Source: Liolophura sinensis (Eukaryota > Mollusca > Polyplacophora > Chitonida > Chitonidae). Taken from it: 64,000 bases of DNA. Under the pieces are notes generated by a model. That model saw nothing but the letters and a program-made list of their open reading frames with translations. It was not told the DNA's origin and searched no databases. The position numbers were made by a program, and so were the translations under genes. Below, one piece after another: positions 20,643 to 33,500 of this stretch (position 1 is the first letter of the stretch; each line of letters opens with the position of its first letter). The DNA lies in NCBI RefSeq assembly GCF_032854445.1, contig NW_027017954.1, positions 558,001 to 622,000 on the forward strand. The letters are read 5' to 3'.

Positions 20643-22009
20643 AAAAATGACAAGTTTTGAACATATATATAGTCTGAATTAGATAATTCGCGCCTTAAAA
20701 AAACACTTTCTTTTCCATTTGGACAGATTCAAAGGGCCAATGTTTCTTAGTGGACACAAGCGTTGCGTTTTAGCAGTCCTCTCGTCCTCGTCCTGCAGTT
20801 GGCCGAGTTGGCTGGACCGACCTCAGGGAATTTAGCGAAAATGGCAAGACTTGCTGACTGATAACAGGCCATTTCATAATTAGTCTGGGAAAATATTTTC
20901 ATAATAAATCTGACTTAGTTAAGGAAAAATAATGCAAAACACAATATTTTTTTCTCTCCCGGGGCGGTTTCCTTGCCAGCTCACCCTGACAACTCATTGC
21001 AGTATCCTGCCCGTGTGATTTTACGTATGATAATTGTGTCCTATATCATTATTCTATAATGGTATAGTGGCAAACTTTATGTTCACTTTAATTATACAGA
21101 AAAAACATAATGGGTTTCCTGTACCAAAAAATTTCTAAAAGTTGACTTCATAATTATAATAACTGTATCAAATTTAAATTCTAAACTTGCAAGCAAAATT
21201 ATATATATGCAGCAAATATGTTACTAAAACGAACATGATCGCTGTTCCGAGCGAGGTGACGGAGAAGCCATGTTGCCACATAGATGGTTGCTGTGCAGTT
21301 TAAATACCTTCTAGTTTCGTGACTAAATCACCTTGTCCAGTTAAAATAATCGAAGAACTTTACCTTAGCTTTTACCTTATTCCAAATGGAACGTGATGCT
21401 ACTAGTATGTGAGAGTTACATAGTATGAATGAATTGATATCTGCAAGCTTGTGCAGCGTTGTCAGTTTCATGACCTCCAGTGTTTTGAAGAATTAATAAA
21501 GTTGCACTTTTTGTATGTGGTTTAAGGTAACTTGGAGTAGTAATTATCAAAGCATGGATTTAAACCCTTTGTATTCGTCATCTGTTCAAATCGCTTAAGT
21601 CCCACTTACCAAGCCTTCGTAACAGAATTAAGAGATGGTGTCGGAGACTATCTGTTACATTTCCAATATTGTATGATCCAGTGCATAGAATACTTAGATG
21701 TTGATATATTTCATTTGCATTTGTAACTACACTGCATGTAAGATATGCTTTTGTTTAACACAGTAGATAGATCTAAATGCATGAGGTTACTACAGTGCAT
21801 TTCCATCAGTTAACTGTTCCGTGATATAGACCCTGGCCGTCAAATCGGTCTTGGAATGGTAATTTTCCAGCTAAACCCACAATATTTCCCCAAAATATTG
21901 CAAAATTCTAACGAGTCTATACTACCATGAGTAGATCTAATGTTAATGTAAAAAATTTACAGCATAAGACAACCATATTATTTAACTAAAATATATATTT
22001 ATACAATAT

Positions 22010-22065
22010 ATGTACACACACCTTATGACTCCTCGTCGTCATATGACTAAATTATTTTTAAAGTA
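22010..22065 (+). mobile_element. SINE family B tail fragment
   Basis: ACTCCTCGTCGTCATATGAC followed by TAAATTATTT matches the 3' end of the family. Confidence 0.6.
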
Positions 22066-22489
22066 AGCAGCTACGAAAATTTAAGGACTATAGAATACAT
22101 TTTATACATATTTGTTACTTTCAAACAAAGTTGGATGCTTTTGTTGACAAATGCTTTTTAGCACCTTCAAGTTTTCTTCAAATATTAATTTTAATACTTT
22201 TTTATTTACTTTTGTATCATGTATTATTATTCCTGCATAAACCATGATTCTGCTGGTGGACTAAGTGTCCCCAAGGCCATGGTTTTGTTATCAGGTAAAA
22301 TGTTTACCTAATTCTGCCCATTAGAGTAAGGCCATGGTGCTGAGCGGGTGAGGGGGCATTTACATGAACAGTTAGAATAACACCCAAGCGTATTTCAACC
22401 GTTTCATGTTACTATTTGCCAATTATCATAAAGTGGCAGTCGCCAATCAGTGGCAGTCACCAACTCCTGATAGTGACAAAATACAGTTT

Positions 22490-22540
22490 ATTTATATATT
22501 TATTTTAATGGTGTTTTCGCCGTGCGCCATACATATAGTT
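22490..22540 (-). mobile_element. SINE family A end fragment
   Basis: Short TTTATTTTAATGGTGTTTTC end only. Confidence 0.4.
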
Positions 22541-23014
22541 AAAAGGAAACTCGACACTGCACGCGGGACTAACATGCATATATAATACAAAAGGTATTAA
22601 ATATAGACTACAATGCTTTTTATGTTTATTGGGGGTATAGAGGAAAAACCCGCTGTGCAAGATGTATGAGTCCGCGTAATTTAATTTGGGGAATAAAACA
22701 ATATTTTCTAACTCACAGCAACCGCAAAGGTTCCCAAGTAATTATACTGCGGAAACAATAATTACTCGGCAACGCAGGCCCTGTAACTCTCATCGGCTGA
22801 TGTCATTTTTTTTTCACCTTCTGTTGCCTGGAAAATAGTTGTTTTCATGGCACCCCAAACTCTTCAGAGGTCTACATCAGTCGACGAGGTCCCAATTCTC
22901 GAAGTTTCAGGCCCCAGGCGCTTATCTGGCGTTTCGCCTTGGCTGGCGTAAATGACAGTTGGATAATTCCGATGAATTATGAGCGGATGAGCAGATGTGG
23001 GTGGCACAATTATA

Positions 23015-23080
23015 CATTCATTGATTTGTTTATTGCTTAACGCCATATTCCAGAGGTTTTCACTTATACGATGGCGTTTA
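23015..23080 (-). mobile_element. SINE family A end fragment
   Basis: TTGATTTGTTTATTGCTTAA then CACTTATACGATGGCG, a diverged 3' end. Confidence 0.45.
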
Positions 23081-24347
23081 CTTTTGCTGGTAGAGAAATT
23101 CGATGTGCATGCGGAAAACCGTTAACCTGTAGTAAGTTACTGAAGAAATTTTCTATGTGCAACGTACAGATATGCACACCATATTGATGGAAGGCAAGCG
23201 GTCCACAAAGAACTTCAGGCTTTACAACCAGCCGTACAACAGTCGTCTACCGCATCACTTATTACCACGAAAGCCTCATTGTCAACGACGGGGGGCGGAA
23301 TGTACAAATCCAATGTCCAAGTCAATTTGTGAACTCCAGCTTTGTGTGTCCTGGTGATTAAATCGCAATAGCCTTAACCTCTCTCTATCCATTGCCAACA
23401 ATCTGCGGATGACCGTGTGTTTTTAATTCAACTTCTGTGTTTTTCTAGCGCTACACTTGAATATAGTATCTCTACATAGAGCAGTACATGTGAAATGTCA
23501 CTCATTCCCTTCACAGTATTGGTTCTACGCATAGCTACCCAAGCGAGAAATTATACAAACACATTTTAAGTCTCCAAAATTATGAGATATCCGACCAGTG
23601 TACATAAAGTATAAATAATTCGTTTGTTATTGAATTGAAACATGGCTACAGTGCACGTGTTAACATTTTTACTTCCCTTTTATATCGAGCATTAGAATTA
23701 TTTTCCATTTGGGCGTAACCGCGTGTTACTTTAAGGAGATCACATTTTTCAAGTTCATTCGCTGTCCCCGCTACTTATAGAACCCGCAATCGCAGATTTA
23801 TTTCATTCATCGCTCAAAATAACAGTTCACTCATTCAACAGCGGTAAAATATAAAGGTAAAAGAAAGCACAGTGTAAAACACCATTGTGTTTGTGAATGT
23901 TGTACTCTATTTCTTCTTACAGTACATCATTAGTTATTAGAAGTCAGATAGAAATGGGAACACATTTCATGTATACTTTAACTATTACCACGCTCAAAAA
24001 ACCGTATTATAAATTTAGCAGTGATGTTTTTAGAGCTCTCATATGTTGGAAATCACTGGAAACTATATTCACGCAGTCTTCGTCCTCGTTGGACTATGCT
24101 GTAAGTCTATAGTATAATGGTGATCATGTAGAACGACGCAGTGAATGGCGAGGTAAGTAGAAACACACACACCATCACCCTTCTGCTGACACAATAATTT
24201 CATTCAAGTCATTCTTTGTACGCCATATTTTTGGTACTTCTTGTCATCGTTCCGTTTGTAAGGATAGACTACTGCTAGTACAGGAAAAACACTGGTGACC
24301 CGTGGACCAGTGTCAGTCTGTCGCGTTAGCTCACCTCGTCTGTACCC

Positions 24348-24354
24348 TATATAA
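24348..24354 (+). promoter_or_regulatory. TATA-like box of gene 3
   Basis: TATATAA about 97 bp upstream of the proposed first ATG, which would put a start site near 24380 and leave a 5' UTR of about 70 bp. The paralogous position in copy 2 is TATACAA. Confidence 0.45.
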
Positions 24355-24450
24355 CTAGGCAAACGACTTCACACAGACCTTAAATACCTGGACGCCTAAG
24401 ACTTGTCAGATGCTTAGTAGGTGTTACTGTGAAACTCTTTGGTACCAATA

Positions 24451-24505
24451 ATGTTCTTGACCACATGTACCATCGTGTATGTGCTCATCAGTGATATCTC
24501 ATCTG
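24451..24505 (+). CDS. gene 3 signal-peptide exon (proposed)
   Basis: ATG followed by FLTTCTIVYVLISDISS, an 18-residue hydrophobic leader, ending one base into a codon before donor GTATGT. That phase fits the acceptor of the EGF exon at 35912. The linking intron would be 11.4 kb and contain duplication copy 2, so the connection is an inference. Confidence 0.55.
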
Positions 24506-27500
24506 GTATGTACCCATTCTCTTGTTTCGTTGTTTCTGTTAGTATGTTACAGCAAATAATGCAATGTACGTATGTCTGTCTGATGGATATACTTAATGCG
24601 CATCAAGTCACACACACGTTGTCTCCATACTGAAGAAAACGTTACTACAGCCTGTTGTATGATTACCAATTGGTTTACAACACCAACATTTCAGTAAAAG
24701 GGACATGGGCAGTTGTTAAGCCATTTCACAAAAGAATTTGATTTATTTATTTGATTGGTGTTTTATGTCGTAGTCAAGAATATTTCACTGATAAAACGGC
24801 GGCCAGCATTACGGTGGGAGGGGGAAGGGGCGGAGACAGTCGAGGGACGAAAAATGCATTCCAGAATCTCAGTGCCAGTCTAACTTACAGTTATCGAGAA
24901 GTGGTTTGGATTCACTTCAAGTATCTCGCCATCCGACATACCAAAGACAACTGACACGGTAGTTAGCGTTTCTTTTTCCATTTTTCTTGAATATTGGTAG
25001 AAAGACAACACGAGTATGATTATGTGGTAGTACGTTATAGCTATGTCGGGTTCCGGGATGGTTCCATCAATGGCAAGCTGCCATGTATGTGTTTGTGAGT
25101 GCTGATTGGAAGCAAGACGATATATAAGTTGGACTGCGAAATACCTATAATATAGTGTGAGATAAATTCCGAGCTCAGATGCTGATTTTTGAAATGAGAA
25201 AACAATGTTTTGGTTATTTCTCTTACGGCAAACCATCTCGCACTCGGAGATAAAATCTAAGCTTTTCTTTAAATTTTAGAATGTTTAAAAAAGCCGTGTT
25301 ACGTATTCTCTTTGCGTCTTCGTATAGAAACATTTTCAGTTAGTTTTAGTTCATTATTATCATTCAGTAAGGAATTATGGACGTCAGTGACAGCAATACT
25401 TTGTGCTCAGGGATCTTCTCATCGATGTTAGGTTGTCATTAGTTACATTACGCATTGGATATTATCGACAGGTTTGGCGATGATGTAGCCGGCCGCCGCT
25501 ATCCCTCTACTGCCCAACCGTTATATATGTCACTTCAGCCCTTCTCTTGCCCAGACTATGGAACCTCATGCCCTATCAAAATTTTGGTAAGAGAAAGCAA
25601 ACATAAAATAAAGTTTTTTATATGATCTTAAAACGGGCACTTCCTGTTTTAAACCCGAAAAGCTTGTCTTTACTATGTGCCAAAAGTATTTATTCATAAG
25701 GCATATACGTTTTGACTGGAATTGTTTAGAATCTATGATTCGAAAGAGACATTCATATACCAGGTGGATTGCAGGCCAGCGCGGTGCAATAACCAAAGAG
25801 CCTCTCACCAGTGCGGTTCTTTTCTGGGACCGTACGTGGGAAGGTCTCTCAGCAACTTGTAAAACATCGATCAAATAAATCAGTCCAATAAATCAGTGTC
25901 ATTTCCACGTATACACATGTCCAAGAACATACGTTATCTGGGCAAGGGTTTGATTGACTGTGTATGTGTGTGTGTGTGTGGTGGGGGGGGGGGGGGGGGT
26001 GGGGAGGATGTCTAAGTGCTAAATTTACACAGCACTAGTGTAACTGTTGTTGACATTCCCTCAGAACAATTTCTCTCTCCATGTTGTAAATTGTTTGCTG
26101 TTGAAAGGCAGAGATTAAGGAAACCACATCATATTTGAGTTGTTAATAAGATAAGTATTTTAAAACGTGCAGCGTGAAATTATTATAACTTTGCCGTGTT
26201 GCAGAAAGTGCCATTTCCACGACTTGGGTAGACAATAGATATTCCACGAGGGGCAGATAAATCAGGTTTATTGTTGGACTGGAGAAAGATATACTCAAAA
26301 CAAATGGCGAATACTTAAATGTAGCAAATGTTGATGGCGGGCATAATATGATGAGACTGAGTTTAGTATCTATTCTTGACTAGTCTTCTGCGCATTGAGA
26401 AGGCATCAGAAAACACAACATATTTTGTAGTCAGATAACTCCGGGGTATTTATAGTGGTGTGAGGATGATCACTCTCACATAAAAGGATGGAAGGCTAGG
26501 CTGATTACATCGAATATTATGTCATCCGCGATGTATAACCCAGTGCTATGCAGAGTGGATATTTACAGCATCCAGTTCACATTGTAGCACTTTATGGACA
26601 GACTGCAGTTGAAGCTATTTACTTGTCGTCTTCCAAATGTCCTACCCAGTGTGTGGGTTTGACAGAGTGTACAGATTACGCCCTATTTCTTTTCGGAGGT
26701 AATCTTATTTTGCCCTAGATAAAAGGTCGGGCATTCCGTATGAGCTGTGGTAATATCATCTAGTTTTTTGTAAAGACTATGTAGTTCTCCCAACGTAGGA
26801 ATGAAAAGAGTTAGGCGATTGACCGGATGATCTCTAACCTCATTATTTCCTCATTTTACAAATGTACACCGATATATAAACTAGTTATAATGTACAGAAG
26901 AGGGAGTATAAGTATACTAAAGCATTCCAAAAACCTTCTGTAATATTGTGACTTTTTCCCCGCGTGATATATCAACCATCACTGTGGCAGTAGACACAAT
27001 TCTGGAGTTTTGGCCGATGGTATATTACACTGTGATCTAAATATGAAACAATATACTTCTTCACTGTCAATCATACACACTCTTTAACTGGTATGTCTAC
27101 AATTTGGGTTTATGTACGGAGAACAGATTTCTTCTTTCTTAATTAACAAGAGCATCACTTTACTGATGCTTTGAATTTATTTGCAAAATCCGCTTTATTC
27201 ATGCCGATTTCTTATTACGATTCTAAGAATGTATTCTCGGATTAAGAAACTTGAATTATGCGTCGTTGTTGAGTATCTTAACCTAATTAACAATGAATTT
27301 TAGAAGACATTCAGGACAGAACTAACACAGAAAGACATGTAAGACTGGTCGACTGGGAAAAATATATTAATCGCTGACGTTGCGGTGTGGAGCTTGATAC
27401 ATCCTTAATCCTCCTTGATCCTGAAAGCCGGTAGATAATTGGTAGATTGTGCATAACAAATTGGATCTTGGTGTAAATTGTTGCTACAAGGCTTTAACTT

Positions 27501-30500
27501 CAAGACTGCCCGACTGACCGACCTCTAACCAATGGTCTTAAATCGATCAGCGTAAAATACCAAAATTTATGTATAAACATAAATATGAGAGCTAATTAAA
27601 GAATTATCGTGTGTTCGAGACAATGTGAATCATCGCCAAGCGCAAAGTAACACACCGGTAAGTAACTTACGTACACTGTGTTTGTGAATGCTGTACTGTA
27701 TGTGTTTTTGTAATAGGATCATATCTGTTTATAGATATGTGATCAGAAGGTAAGTAGAAACACCCATCATCTTTCAACTGATACAATGATTTCTTTCAAG
27801 TCTTTCTTTGCACGCCATATTTGTTGCATTTGAGATAGGCTACTGCTAGTACAGAAAACTTGGTGACCCGTGGAGACCAGTGTCAAGCTGTTGCGTTACC
27901 TTACCTCGTCTGTACCCTATACAACTAGGCATACGACACAAAACCTGAATGCCTGTAAGATTAAGACATGTCAGTTATTCAGTATGTGTTACTTAGAAAC
28001 TTTTCTGGTAGCAACACACACGTTGTCTCCATACTGAAGAAAATGTTACTTCAGCCTGTCGTATGGTAACTAATTGGTTTATAACATTAATGGTTAACTA
28101 ACGCAGCGGAACTTACCCATCAGCGAAAGGGACATGCAAATTTTTTACGCCATTCAACAAAAGAAATTTATTTATTTTTTTGGTTGTTGTTTTTCGCCGA
28201 ACTCAAGAATATTTCACTTTTGCAATGGTTGTCAGCATTACGGTGGGAGGGGGCGGGGTGGGAGATAGTGGGGGAAATAACAAATGGGTTCAAGAATCCC
28301 AGTGCCTGTGTTACTTAAATAACTTTGCTTATCAGAAAGAAGTTTAGATTCGCTCCGTTAAGCACAAGTATCTCCCAGTCCGACATACCATAAACATTTG
28401 GCACGATACATAGCGTCTTGTTTTCCAGTTTTTCTTGAATTTAGCTAGCAAGATAACACGAGTATGGTTATGTGGTAGTACGTGATAGCTATGCTGGTAT
28501 TCGGGATGGTTCCATCAGTGGCAAGATGCCATGCATCTGTTTTGGAGTACTGAAAGGTGGCAAGCCATTTAGCCATTGGCTGACGATATATAAGTAGCAT
28601 TGTGAGTGAGAAAATAATATTTTGTTAATTTCTTTTACAGCATATCATCCCGCACTGGGAGATTTAAAGAAGTTTTTCTATAAATTTTGGGATGTTTAAA
28701 GCCTTACTACCTGTTCTCTTTGCGTCTCTGTGTAGAAACATTCTTAGTTTCTTTTAGTTCATTGTTATCGTTCGATAAGAACATTATGGACGTCAATGGC
28801 GGCGATACTTTGTGCTCGGGGATTGTCTCATCGATGTTAGGTTGTCATTAGTTACAATAGGTATTGGGTATTCTTGACAACAGGTTAATGCACGTGTTAT
28901 TCTTGGCGATGATGCAGCCGGCCGCCACTAACCCTCTACTCCCACACCACCACATGGTTGTCTTTACTAGGTGCCAAAAGTACTCTTTCACAAAGTATAT
29001 ATGTTTTGATTGGGATTGTTTAGAATCCGTCCGTCAAAACCGGCACTCGTATACCACCCGTCAAACAATAAAGTTTTTCCAGGTCACGATGTGTACCACA
29101 CACAACCTAAGAACTAAAAAATTGTATAAAGTACGCAATGTAATAGGAAATAGGGCGCAATCATGCAAAGAGAAACAGTCAACAATTTTCATTGATGTTA
29201 GAAAGGCGCAAGGTATGTCGTAGGCGACTGAGTGAAATCAGTGTTCAAGTCGTGTACCATGCTAGAAATCAGTTGTCAGTAAAAGATATGTATCTCAGGT
29301 GCACTTTTATTGCAACTGTTCATATATCCAAATTGGCGATTTAATTCAACACGATGAACATATTGCCCCTAGCCCCAGATTAAGCGGAATTAGACACAAT
29401 CATGAAGCAGAGCGCCAGATACGCCGGACGCTCTGTCCATATTTTAATACTTACAAGAGAATTATACTCTTTGCAAAACTTAAGAAACCTGAAGTGAGGG
29501 GTTTGATGGAATACCCTTGACGCACTAGTTTTTGCAATAATTTGTGACGTTTATTCAGGGCAAAACAGAAGACATTATTTTAAAAAAGGATAACCAAAAA
29601 GAACACAATACAAAAGGAGACAACATAGGCGACAATACACATGACACTCCTTTGGTATGATTTTGGGGTTTCCGCGGCGGAGGTGCGTAGTGGGCCAGCG
29701 CAATGGAAGGACCCAAGAGCCTGTCACTAATGAGCCCTTTTCTACGGTCGTACGTGGAAACGTTTCTTAGAAACCTGCGATTGGTCGTTGGTTTCCATCG
29801 GGCTCTACCGGGTTTCCTGCTGATATATTGTTGTTCGCCATCGTATAAGTGAAGTATTCTTGAGTACGGCGTAAAACACCGATCAAATAAATAAATGAAA
29901 TCAGTGTGATTTCCACGTATAAATTTGTCCAGGGATATCCATTATCTAGGTAAAGAGCCAACTGACTTATACTCAACTGACTGTGTGTGTATGGGAGGGA
30001 GTGGGGGGGGGGGGGGCTCAGTGTGAGTGCTAAGTTTACACAGCACTACTGTAACTGTTGCTGACATTCCCTCAGAACCATATCTCTCACCATGCTGTGC
30101 AAAGTGGATATTTGCAGCATTCAGTTCTTTACGGGCTAACAATACGTCTCAGTCAGTGTATGAGTGTACATCTTCGGCGCAAATCTTAACTTGCCCTAGA
30201 TACAAGGTCGGGCATTCCATATAAACCGTGGTAATATCTGGTTGTTTGCAAAGGACAGGTAGTTCTCCCATTGCTGGAATGAAAAGAGTTAGGCGATTGA
30301 CTGGACGATTGAAAGGCCTCTAGATAGACCAAGTTATTTGTTCATTTGACAAATGTACACCGACATACAAACCATTCATAATGTACACAGAAGATGAAGT
30401 ATAAATGTCTACTACAGCTGTTCTGTAATATTGTGTCTTTTCCCCCGCGTGATATATCACTATCAAACATACACAATAACTAACTGGTATGTTTACAGAG

Positions 30501-33500
30501 TGGGTTTACGTACGAAAGAAATACACAGATCCACCCTATACATGTGGTTATTGTAACATAATCCATTGAAGATAAGGTCTGCTAACGAACTACTATCCAT
30601 TTGTCGCACACAGTGTCATAAAGCTTTAGAGAGGCTCAACTAAGCGTGGATCACATCTAAACCTAGCGTGACATGGCTTAGGTGTAAACAACGATCGTTG
30701 CTACTATTTAGTACTGCAATTTCCCGTTCCTTACATTTTTAACCTCAGAAGTGTCCCAAGTTGGCCTAATCGGTCAACAAAAGACTGCTCTGGTTTTATT
30801 CTCTATGCTGTACGTCTATCACACTGTCGTCGCTGCTCTGGTTTTACTCTCCATGCTGTACGTCTATCACATAGTCGTCACTGCTTTGGTTTTACTCTCT
30901 GTGCTGTACGTCTATCACATAGTCGTCGCTGCTCTGGTTTTCCTCTCTATGTTATACGTTTTTAATTACATTGAATTCCTGCATAAACCAGGATTCTGCT
31001 GATGGACTAAACATCCCCGAGGCATGATTCCTTTGCATTGTTTTAATGTGATTGTATGTTAAATGTGATGACAACACAATATTTTGAGTATTTCTAGACC
31101 ACTGACGTCTAATAAAAAGCAATTAACATCAATGCGGAATCCACTTTGTCCATGCCGATTTTTTATTACGGTTCTGTAAATATTATTTTTATATTAGGAA
31201 ACTTCAGTCGATTTTCTGAAACAACCTTAATAACAATGAAAGTTATAAGACATCCACATTAGCACTAAAACATAAAAATATGTAAAACTGATCGACCGGA
31301 AAAATTGTATATTGATCACTGACGTTGGGGCTTTGAGCTTGATACTTCCTTGATCCTCCTTGATCGCCATAGCCGAAATGCAGATAATATATTGCGCGTA
31401 ACAGAGGTTGTATCGTGGAAATTGTTGTTGTCAGTGGTGTAAGACAATAACTTCAAGACTGATTATAGGACAAACCTCTGATCCCTTACCATACAGCAGC
31501 GTAAAACAGCAGCCCCAAATGAAATATGTAAAGAAAAACAGATATACAAAATATAAATTGAGCTGGTAACATCCAAAGGAGTGGCAGTCATCATTTTCTT
31601 GATTGTGCATGTGAAATTGTCGAGATTTTAAACAGTTATATTCTGAACGTAACCGTTATCACAGCCCGCAATAATCGTTACCCCAACCAACAGTAATAGT
31701 TACCCAACCCACAATAATCGCCATCACAACCCACGGCAATCGTTACTCCACTCGCAATAATCGTTACCCTCAACCAAAGTAACAGTTACCTAACCCGTAA
31801 TGGTCGTTATCACAACCGCAATAATCGTTACCAAACCCACAGTAATAGTTACCCAACCCACAGTAATAGTTACCCAGCCCACGGTAATAGCTACCCAACC
31901 CACAGTAATAGTTACCCCAACCCACCGTAATCGTTAACCCAACCCACAGTAATAGTTACCGAAACCACAGTAATAGTTACCCCAACCCATAGTAATAGTT
32001 ACCCAACCAGCAGTAATCATTATCACAACCCGTGGGAAAAGTTACCCTACCCACCGTAATCGTTATTACAGCCCACAGTAATAGTTACCCCAACTCCCAA
32101 TAATCGTTATCACAGTAATTGTTAACCCAACCCACAGCAATAGTTACCCAACCTGAAATAATCGCAATCACAACCTACAGTAATAGTTACCCAAACTCAC
32201 CGTAATCGTTATTACAACCCACAGTAATAGCTACCCCAACTACTAATAATCGTTATCACATTACGTAATAATTGTTACCCCAACCCGCGGTGATCGTTTC
32301 CCCAACCTGCAGTAACCGTTACCCCAACCCACAGTAATCGCTACCGCTACTCAAAAGAACTCAAAGTGTGTCCTAATTGTACACGTATGTATATAGTGCT
32401 GTCGAATACGTTTTTGTAAAATTTGATGTGATTGTTACAAAATCTTCTTGACTACTTAATTACACGGTGAGTTGTTTATTTTTCCATCTTTTGTTTAGAG
32501 TTTGGTTTATGTAAACCTTGTGTGTTTACTGTGTGGATTCCCATACCATTTAAAATCAAACGGCGCTAAACAGCAAATTAAAACAGGTTGTATATAGGGG
32601 GTCCAGGTTTATTCCCGTCTCGCCTAATTTTGAACTGGCCTAACTGGGGGATGGGACATTCGCACCACCGTGCGTTACTTAACAGATCTACACCTTACAT
32701 GTTTTTGTGGAGGGCTGGACGATGTTTGGATTTAGACTATGGCAGAAGCAAATGTCACTAAAGCAGCATTAAACCTGGCCGATTGCGTCACTCAAACTTG
32801 ATTTGAAGGCCACTTTCACCCCCCTGTCAGGAATCAACACAGAAACGATGGACCTTGCAAAACATATCATTTGGAGGGATGGCACAGAAAACTGAACGGT
32901 GGTGATGAAGGCCCATCCAAACGTCTTTAAGACTACACTGACTCTGAGAAAAGAACAGGCTTTAAACGAGATAAGAATACTACAGCTCGAGAGTGGCGCC
33001 CTTCCTCCCTTGTAAAAGAGAAAGTATCGAAATATTGATGATCCTCTTTGAAAAGAGCTCTGACCAGTGAACTGAAAACGCCCATCCAGTTTGCAGATGC
33101 TACTTGAATAAAGCCTTATAATTCGTCACTGTATACATATATAAGAATAATTTATCGAAAACTTGTTCTATTCTTTACGCTTTATGTGACTTGTAAATAA
33201 ACTTGTAAATAATAAACATACCTTTCATAACTGTGTTCCGCTAATTGTGTTCTGCTAATTGGGTTCTCCTAATTGTGTTCTGCTAAATAGCACATGTGTG
33301 TCATATGTGTAACTCTTGTGTTAATTTGACTGATACCTGGTATTTGCATTTCGCCAAATCGAGTTTAGTTAGGCGAATTACAAAGTAGCCGATACGCAAA
33401 GACACCTGGTCCCAGTACCTAGCGATCCCTGCTATGAGCGACTATTAGGTGGTCAACAATGTGTATCGTTTATAATCCGCTCTATCAACAATGGTTTTTC

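Larger units (their letters stand above)
20643..23877. other. intergenic AT-rich region with small SINE remnants
   Basis: No exon supported. AATAAA at 21495-21500 could end the transcript of the upstream decayed gene. SINE remnants are listed separately. A TCCTGCATAAACCATGATTC segment near 22230 is shared with about 30976 and 34770. Confidence 0.5.
23878..27570 (+). repeat. segmental duplication, copy 1
   Basis: Aligns head to tail with 27675-31500. Anchors shared in the same order include TGTGTTTGTGAATG, CACCTCGTCTGTACCCTATA, CACACACGTTGTCTCCATAC, GACGTCA(A/G)TG near 25380, GGTCGGGCATTCC near 26728 and TAACTTCAAGACTG near 27496. Only this copy carries a TATA box and a signal-peptide exon. 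Confidence 0.88.
27675..31500 (+). repeat. segmental duplication, copy 2
   Basis: Matches copy 1 over its length with many substitutions and indels. About 190 bp covering the signal-peptide exon are missing near 28015. The TATA-like motif reads TATACAA. It has an extra insert of about 640 bp at 29080-29690 and the 48 bp tandem repeats at 30785-30976. Confidence 0.88.

Noticed and set aside
30751-31002. 83-codon hydrophobic open frame as a small membrane protein
   Set aside because: It is a 48 bp tandem repeat with dispersed diverged copies; no conserved start context.
31655-32350. CRISPR-like array of regular repeats
   Set aside because: Units are contiguous and imperfect without unique spacers; the genome is eukaryotic.
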